NCBI GenBank assembly: GCA_965249955.1
Contig: OZ252261.1
Location: 1 to 64,000, forward strand
Length of the DNA stretch: 64,000 nucleotides
DNA from: SB11 sp965249955
GTDB lineage: Bacteria; Bacteroidota; Bacteroidia; UBA8524
Direction: 5' to 3'
Shown here: in pieces, positions 60,700-64,000 of the stretch
Position numbering within the stretch: position 1 is the stretch's first letter
How the letters are laid out: the number at the start of each line of letters is the position of its first letter
The notes under the pieces: generated by a model
Told to the model about the DNA's origin: nothing
Seen by the model: only the letters and a program-made list of their open reading frames with translations
The model's database searches: none
Position numbers and translations under genes: made by a program

Positions 60700-61170
60700 T
60701 TATTCTGCTGCTGCAGGCTCATTTATCATGGGTAGGTCTCTCCATTGTTTTTCATGCAAACCAACAGAATTAATACCCATAACACCTCCCCACGATTGGG
60801 CTATAAGGTGTGCGTAGCTTATCCAACTGGCATAAAGGTCGCGAGCAAACTTGGCTTTTATGCGAAGTAGTAGTTTATTTACTTTTGCCAGTTCATCGCT
60901 TATTACAGGGTTTCTTTCTGCAGCAGTACCTGCCAATGCGGCAATAATATCTGCTATATCTTTTTGTATAGTTTTTTCTACCTCTTGGTAGTAAGGGTGC
61001 AAATCTTGCTTTTCAGAAAACGTTCTAATGTTTACCAACTCAATAGCTCTTTTTAGTTCGTGTTGGTCAATACTATCGTCAGCACCTGCTATTAAAACGG
61101 CAATAAGTGCTGGTGCTTTTAATAGCACATCCTTTTCTTCTTTGTTTAGTGGTTCAAACTCGTATATCAT
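60700..61170 (-). CDS. Small all-helical cytoplasmic protein, TerB-like in places
   Basis: The protein has 156 residues from the ATG at 61170 (MIYEFEPLNKEEKDVLLKAP); the longer ORF adds an unlikely 15 residues. It is helical throughout. The opening LKAPALIAVLIAGADDSIDQ followed by HELKRAIELV resembles the TerB-like pattern in which an acidic D-x-x-hydrophobic segment precedes a helix. I am not certain of the family, and no function can be given. It is divergent from ccmB. Confidence 0.7.
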   Translation of the reverse strand: MIYEFEPLNKEEKDVLLKAPALIAVLIAGADDSIDQHELKRAIELVNIRTFSEKQDLHPYYQEVEKTIQKDIADIIAALAGTAAERNPVISDELAKVNKLLLRIKAKFARDLYASWISYAHLIAQSWGGVMGINSVGLHEKQWRDLPMINEPAAAE

Positions 61171-61261
61171 GTGTTCTGTAAAAATTTGGCGGTCAAAATT
61201 AAACAAAATCAGCAAGTAAAACCTTCTATATGCGTTTTTAAAGCATTGTTATATTTTACAC

Positions 61262-61269
61262 TAATTTTG
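61262..61269 (+). promoter_or_regulatory. -7 promoter element (TAATTTTG) of ccmB
   Basis: An exact TAnnTTTG match ends 4 nt before the ATG at 61274. Transcription would begin at or within a base of the start codon. Confidence 0.55.
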
Positions 61270-61273
61270 CGGC

Positions 61274-61933
61274 ATGGCACTACTAACTGAAGTAAAACAC
61301 CTTATAGCAAAAGATATCAGGCAAGAATGGCGCCAACGTTACGCTATTAACGGTATTTTATTATATGTGGTGGCCGCAGTTTTTGTTACTTACCTATCGG
61401 TGAAGCTAAACGATAAGCCTGCATGGAATGCTGTTTTTTGGATTATTATTTTGTTTACATCGGTAAGCAGTACGGCCAAAAGCTTTATACAAGAAGGGCG
61501 CGGACGATGGCTATACTACTACCAAGTGGCTAGCCCGCAAGCAATAATAGTATCAAAAATTGTATACAATAGCTTGCTAATGATGGTGATGTGCGGCCTG
61601 TGTTTTACTTTTTACAGCTTACTAATGGGCAGCATGGCCGATGATGTGCCTATGTTTTTATTGGTAGCTATGCTAGGCAGTTTGGGCTTTTCGGCTGTTT
61701 TATCTATGACTTCTGCAATTGCATCAAAGGCGGGCAATAGCAATTTGCTTATGCCTGTGCTAAGTATACCTGCTATTATCCCTTTGCTGTTGGTTACTAT
61801 TAAAGCATCTAAAGGGGCTATGGATGGCTTATCAAACAGTATTATTTTGCGCGATAGCTTAGTATTGTTTGCTTTTTATCTTGCCATTGCTGCACTAGCT
61901 TATATTTTATTTTCTTTTTTGTGGAAAGAGTAG
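61274..61933 (+). CDS. ccmB: Heme exporter protein CcmB
   Basis: This is the permease subunit of the CcmAB complex used in system I cytochrome c maturation. The protein has 219 residues and six hydrophobic segments. The family pattern is clear: LIAKDIRQEWRQRYAINGIL, then FTSVSSTAKSFIQEGRGRWL with YYYQVASPQAIIVSK, and NSNLLMPVLSIPAIIPLLLV. No ccmA or ccmC is in the window, but genes may lie apart in Bacteroidota. A -7 element directly abuts the start, suggesting a leaderless mRNA. Confidence 0.92.
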   Translation: MALLTEVKHLIAKDIRQEWRQRYAINGILLYVVAAVFVTYLSVKLNDKPAWNAVFWIIILFTSVSSTAKSFIQEGRGRWLYYYQVASPQAIIVSKIVYNSLLMMVMCGLCFTFYSLLMGSMADDVPMFLLVAMLGSLGFSAVLSMTSAIASKAGNSNLLMPVLSIPAIIPLLLVTIKASKGAMDGLSNSIILRDSLVLFAFYLAIAALAYILFSFLWKE

Positions 61934-61987
61934 CATTGGGAAGTTAGAAATCTGAAATTCTAAACTATCAAACAGATAACTTTTTAC

Positions 61988-62045
61988 GTAGAGCGGACGC
62001 TCTTTATTTTTAGACACAAGCGGACGCTTGAGCCAGCATAGGTAT
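61988..62045. repeat. Degenerate R1 repeat
   Basis: AGAGCGGACGCTCT and, read on the minus strand, TATGCTGGCTCAAGCGTCCG, then CTTGTGTC. It lies in the 422-nt gap 61934-62355, which holds repeats and no gene. Confidence 0.6.
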
Positions 62046-62270
62046 ATTAGAAATTTCAAATCTGAAATTCAAAAATTAACAGGAAAAAAATCTAAAAATT
62101 CTCATCAACCCTATAATTTGGAAGCCCTGTACCCATACGTTGCAAAAAATATAGCACTGCGTTGTCCCTCTTGTGGACTGTCATATTGAGCGGAGCGAAA
62201 CATAAGTGTGTAAGCGAAGGGGGCAGGGGGATGAAAAGAACACCCAATTGTAAACATCACCGAGCCGATA

Positions 62271-62316
62271 CGCTCTCTATTTTTTGGCACAAGCGGACGC
62301 TTTCCAGCATAGGGGA
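62271..62316. repeat. Degenerate R1 repeat
   Basis: Read on the minus strand, CTATGCTGGAAAGCGTCCGC, then TTGTGCC, preceded by a GAGCG core. A further stretch before it (62180-62230, GAGCGGAGCGAAAC) looks like other degenerate repeat DNA. Confidence 0.5.
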
Positions 62317-62355
62317 ATTATAAATTTTAAATCTGAAATTCTAAATTAGAGTTTC

Positions 62356-63885
62356 TTATTTACAGCCAATACGTTCTATACCTGCTTTGGCTTTTTGCTG
62401 TATGCTATTGCGGTACTCTTTATTGGGGAATTTTGAACAGCGTTTGTAATAACCACAAGCGGTGCTGTACAATTTTAGGTCTTCATAAATATCACCCAGC
62501 ATAAGGCTGCTATTGGCAGCAAAGTAATAGGGTTGGTCTTTGCCTTCTTCCATCACCAATTTATAAAGGTCTACCGCAGCATCAGTATTACCCTGTTCGT
62601 GCAGCACACGTGCTTTGCGGTAGTTATATTCAAGCTTTAGTTCATTATCAGTATAGTCGCTTGCTTTTTTGGTATTTAGTGTATTTATAGCTTTGGTATA
62701 ATAACCTCCGTCAAAAGCCAACATAGCTACCAGTAATGTTTTATCGGGCTTTTCTCCACTCTCAGCCATTTTAAGAGAGCGTTTGTCTTCTTCAACATCT
62801 GTAGAGCCTAGGGTTCGCACCATTGAACGGTATATATTGTATTTTTCTTCGTTCCCTTCTAAAAAATAAAACCACGATAAGCGCATATAGGCACTTTTAA
62901 TAAAGTTTTTACCGGTATGAAACGATACGTATATTTTAAAATATGTATGTGCATCATCATCGCCTCTAAACAATTTAGCAGTACCTAATAAATAGTCTAA
63001 ATAATAAAAATTATGGTATTCTTTACCGCGTGGTCTGCTTAGCAATACATTTATAGCCTCGTTAGTTTTTTTGCTTTTTAGGGCAATGTTGGCGCGTAAG
63101 TAACTGCTTAGTAAATTAGTTTTATAGTCTGTAGTATGTTTTTCAACCAAATCCCAAGCCTCTTGTGGCTTTTTTACTATAAACATTTGCAAGTAAACGT
63201 ATATAAACAATGCTTCTTGCTTAAGCTGTGGCACATAATCAAGGGTTGATTTGGAATTGATAACCGATTGAATTTTTCCCATTCCCTCGTTTATATCTCC
63301 ATCCATTCCCACAATATTTACTACCCATTGATAACCTTCGGGAACTGTTCCCACAAGGGTTTCTAGCATGCCCATTGTTTTTTTATTGGGTAAAAAATCA
63401 GGGTGGTTTTTTATGTTTTCTTCAAGCAGCTTATAGGCTTCACGAATTTCGGTGGCTGCTTTTATATAATCTCCAAAGCGTATACGGTTGGTTGCCCAGT
63501 GTATATATATTTCGGCTTTGCTGTAATTGTACCAAGGTGATTTTTTATCGCCTTTTTCTATTTGGCTAATACGTACCGATTTGTTTTTCACCAACTTTTC
63601 ATACTCGTCTTTGTTTTCGTTTATCAGTATGGTAAAAAAGTCGATATAATCTTCTGCCAACATCAATAAATGGTTGTTTGGCTCAGTGGCTTTGGCTTTG
63701 TTCAATATTGCCTTCCCATTTTCAAGTCTAAGACTTAAAACTTCGTTCATTGCCTTTTGGTATTGGGCACTGTAATCAAATGTTGCAAAAGCATTTTGCA
63801 CAGTACAACACAATAGCAATACAAAGGCTATTAATGAAAAAAAGCCCGTGCTTTTTTTCGGCAGGGGCTTTTTATATAGTATCAC
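62356..63885 (-). CDS. Secreted TPR-repeat protein, unknown function
   Basis: The protein has 509 residues from GTG 63885 (a TTG at 63915 is the other option). The GTG gives a good signal peptide, basic KKPLPKKSTG then FFSLIAFVLLLCCTVQNAFA. It has repeated helical pairs of TPR type, for example LEYNYRKARVLHEQGNTDAA with VDLYKLVMEEG, and NSSLMLGDIYEDLKLYSTAC with GYYKRCSKFP. Such periplasmic TPR proteins usually serve as scaffolds. A terminator-like hairpin lies inside the first 17 codons. The start is therefore uncertain, and expression may need read-through from the zinc-ribbon gene. Confidence 0.78.
   Translation of the reverse strand: MILYKKPLPKKSTGFFSLIAFVLLLCCTVQNAFATFDYSAQYQKAMNEVLSLRLENGKAILNKAKATEPNNHLLMLAEDYIDFFTILINENKDEYEKLVKNKSVRISQIEKGDKKSPWYNYSKAEIYIHWATNRIRFGDYIKAATEIREAYKLLEENIKNHPDFLPNKKTMGMLETLVGTVPEGYQWVVNIVGMDGDINEGMGKIQSVINSKSTLDYVPQLKQEALFIYVYLQMFIVKKPQEAWDLVEKHTTDYKTNLLSSYLRANIALKSKKTNEAINVLLSRPRGKEYHNFYYLDYLLGTAKLFRGDDDAHTYFKIYVSFHTGKNFIKSAYMRLSWFYFLEGNEEKYNIYRSMVRTLGSTDVEEDKRSLKMAESGEKPDKTLLVAMLAFDGGYYTKAINTLNTKKASDYTDNELKLEYNYRKARVLHEQGNTDAAVDLYKLVMEEGKDQPYYFAANSSLMLGDIYEDLKLYSTACGYYKRCSKFPNKEYRNSIQQKAKAGIERIGCK
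63837..63873 (-). terminator. Terminator-like hairpin inside the 5' end of the TPR gene
   Basis: On the minus strand AAAAAGCCC and TGC pair with GCA and GGGCTTTTT around a C/C mismatch, followed by more T. It lies about 30 nt after the stop of the zinc-ribbon gene, whose terminator it probably is. Confidence 0.65.
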
Positions 63886-63904
63886 TTGTGTGATGGTTTT
63901 ATTA

Positions 63905-64000
63905 TTATTCTGCAACTACTTCTTCTTCAAGTTTTTCACCTACCAAAATACGTCCACAGTGTTCGCATATAATAATGCGCTTGCTCTGACGTATATCTGA
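63905..64000 (-). CDS. C4-type zinc-ribbon protein, C-terminal part
   Basis: This is the last 31 codons and stop of a gene that begins beyond the window on the minus strand. The residues SDIRQSKRIIICEHCGRILV followed by GEKLEEEVVAE carry the second CxxC half of the zinc ribbon. This is the end of the widespread coiled-coil plus zinc-ribbon family (DUF164-like). That family is thought to act in nucleic-acid or stress-linked functions that are not settled. The TPR gene follows on the same strand. Confidence 0.8.
   Translation of the reverse strand, partial: SDIRQSKRIIICEHCGRILVGEKLEEEVVAE

Noticed and set aside
61934..62355. Possible small gene in the gap between ccmB and the TPR gene
   Set aside because: Only degenerate repeats and short frames are present, with no start context or protein-like sequence.

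Overview
The window looks like a chromosomal segment of an uncultured member of the Bacteroidota. The evidence is as follows. At least three secreted proteins carry type IX secretion (T9SS) C-terminal sorting domains. Many promoters match the Bacteroidota -7 element TAnnTTTG, and Shine-Dalgarno sequences are weak or absent. The family set is typical of the phylum (S46 dipeptidyl-peptidase, DUF4920, DUF3298 and TRL-like lipoproteins, long NfeD, LysM plus beta-barrel protein), and the tmRNA tag is of GENN-ALAA type. The DNA is moderately AT-rich. No tRNA, rRNA, CRISPR array, complete insertion sequence or phage module was seen.

Layout. 0-4 kb: end of an ECF sigma factor with a large membrane-anchored partner, a saccharopine-dehydrogenase-like enzyme and the tmRNA gene ssrA. 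4-18 kb: a giant T9SS metalloprotease-like protein, a GlcD-type oxidase with a cysteine hydrolase and a divergent AraC regulator, an ECF41 sigma factor with its AhpD-like partner, AlkB, LysE and a second T9SS protein. 18-29 kb: DUF1015, a repeat-rich gap, S1/P1 nuclease, LolD-like ATPase, sucC, ACMSD, gene debris, an SPFH lipoprotein, a TIR-domain gene, DUF763 and a T9SS glycosidase-like protein. 29-44 kb: NfeD, LysM protein, O-antigen ligase, pyrR-pyrB, an ABC exporter, trpS, a UbiA prenyltransferase, AMP nucleosidase, tandem unknown paralogues and rarA. 44-54 kb: lipoproteins, a DPP7-type peptidase, MATE, and a broken RDD gene. 54-64 kb: rplM-rpsI-rpsB-tsf followed by pyrH, a broken secreted protein, a biotin carboxylase, ccmB, a TPR protein and the end of a zinc-ribbon gene.

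Most genes are housekeeping or envelope genes in short transcription units separated by strong hairpin terminators. The most unusual site is 26.1-27.2 kb. A TIR-domain gene, visibly more AT-rich than its neighbours, sits between two 38-bp direct repeats (33/38 identical). The right repeat is the 3' end of the DUF763 gene, including its stop codon. The repeated end encodes a C-terminal QLxLF peptide that matches the bacterial sliding-clamp binding motif. This looks like a single-gene defence-type cassette inserted at the end of a probable DNA-repair gene, with that gene's end duplicated.

Other signals include paired 14-bp operator repeats at 21-bp spacing beside the AraC gene, and a shared TGTCACGTTTC box before both members of the ECF41 module. 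There are several cases of gene decay: two in-frame stops, one frameshift, and remnants of SLC13, ACMSD and a T9SS tail. Two families of dispersed intergenic palindromic repeats are present, with a 304-bp tandem repeat. Several start codons lie only 4-7 nt from a -7 element, which suggests leaderless transcripts.
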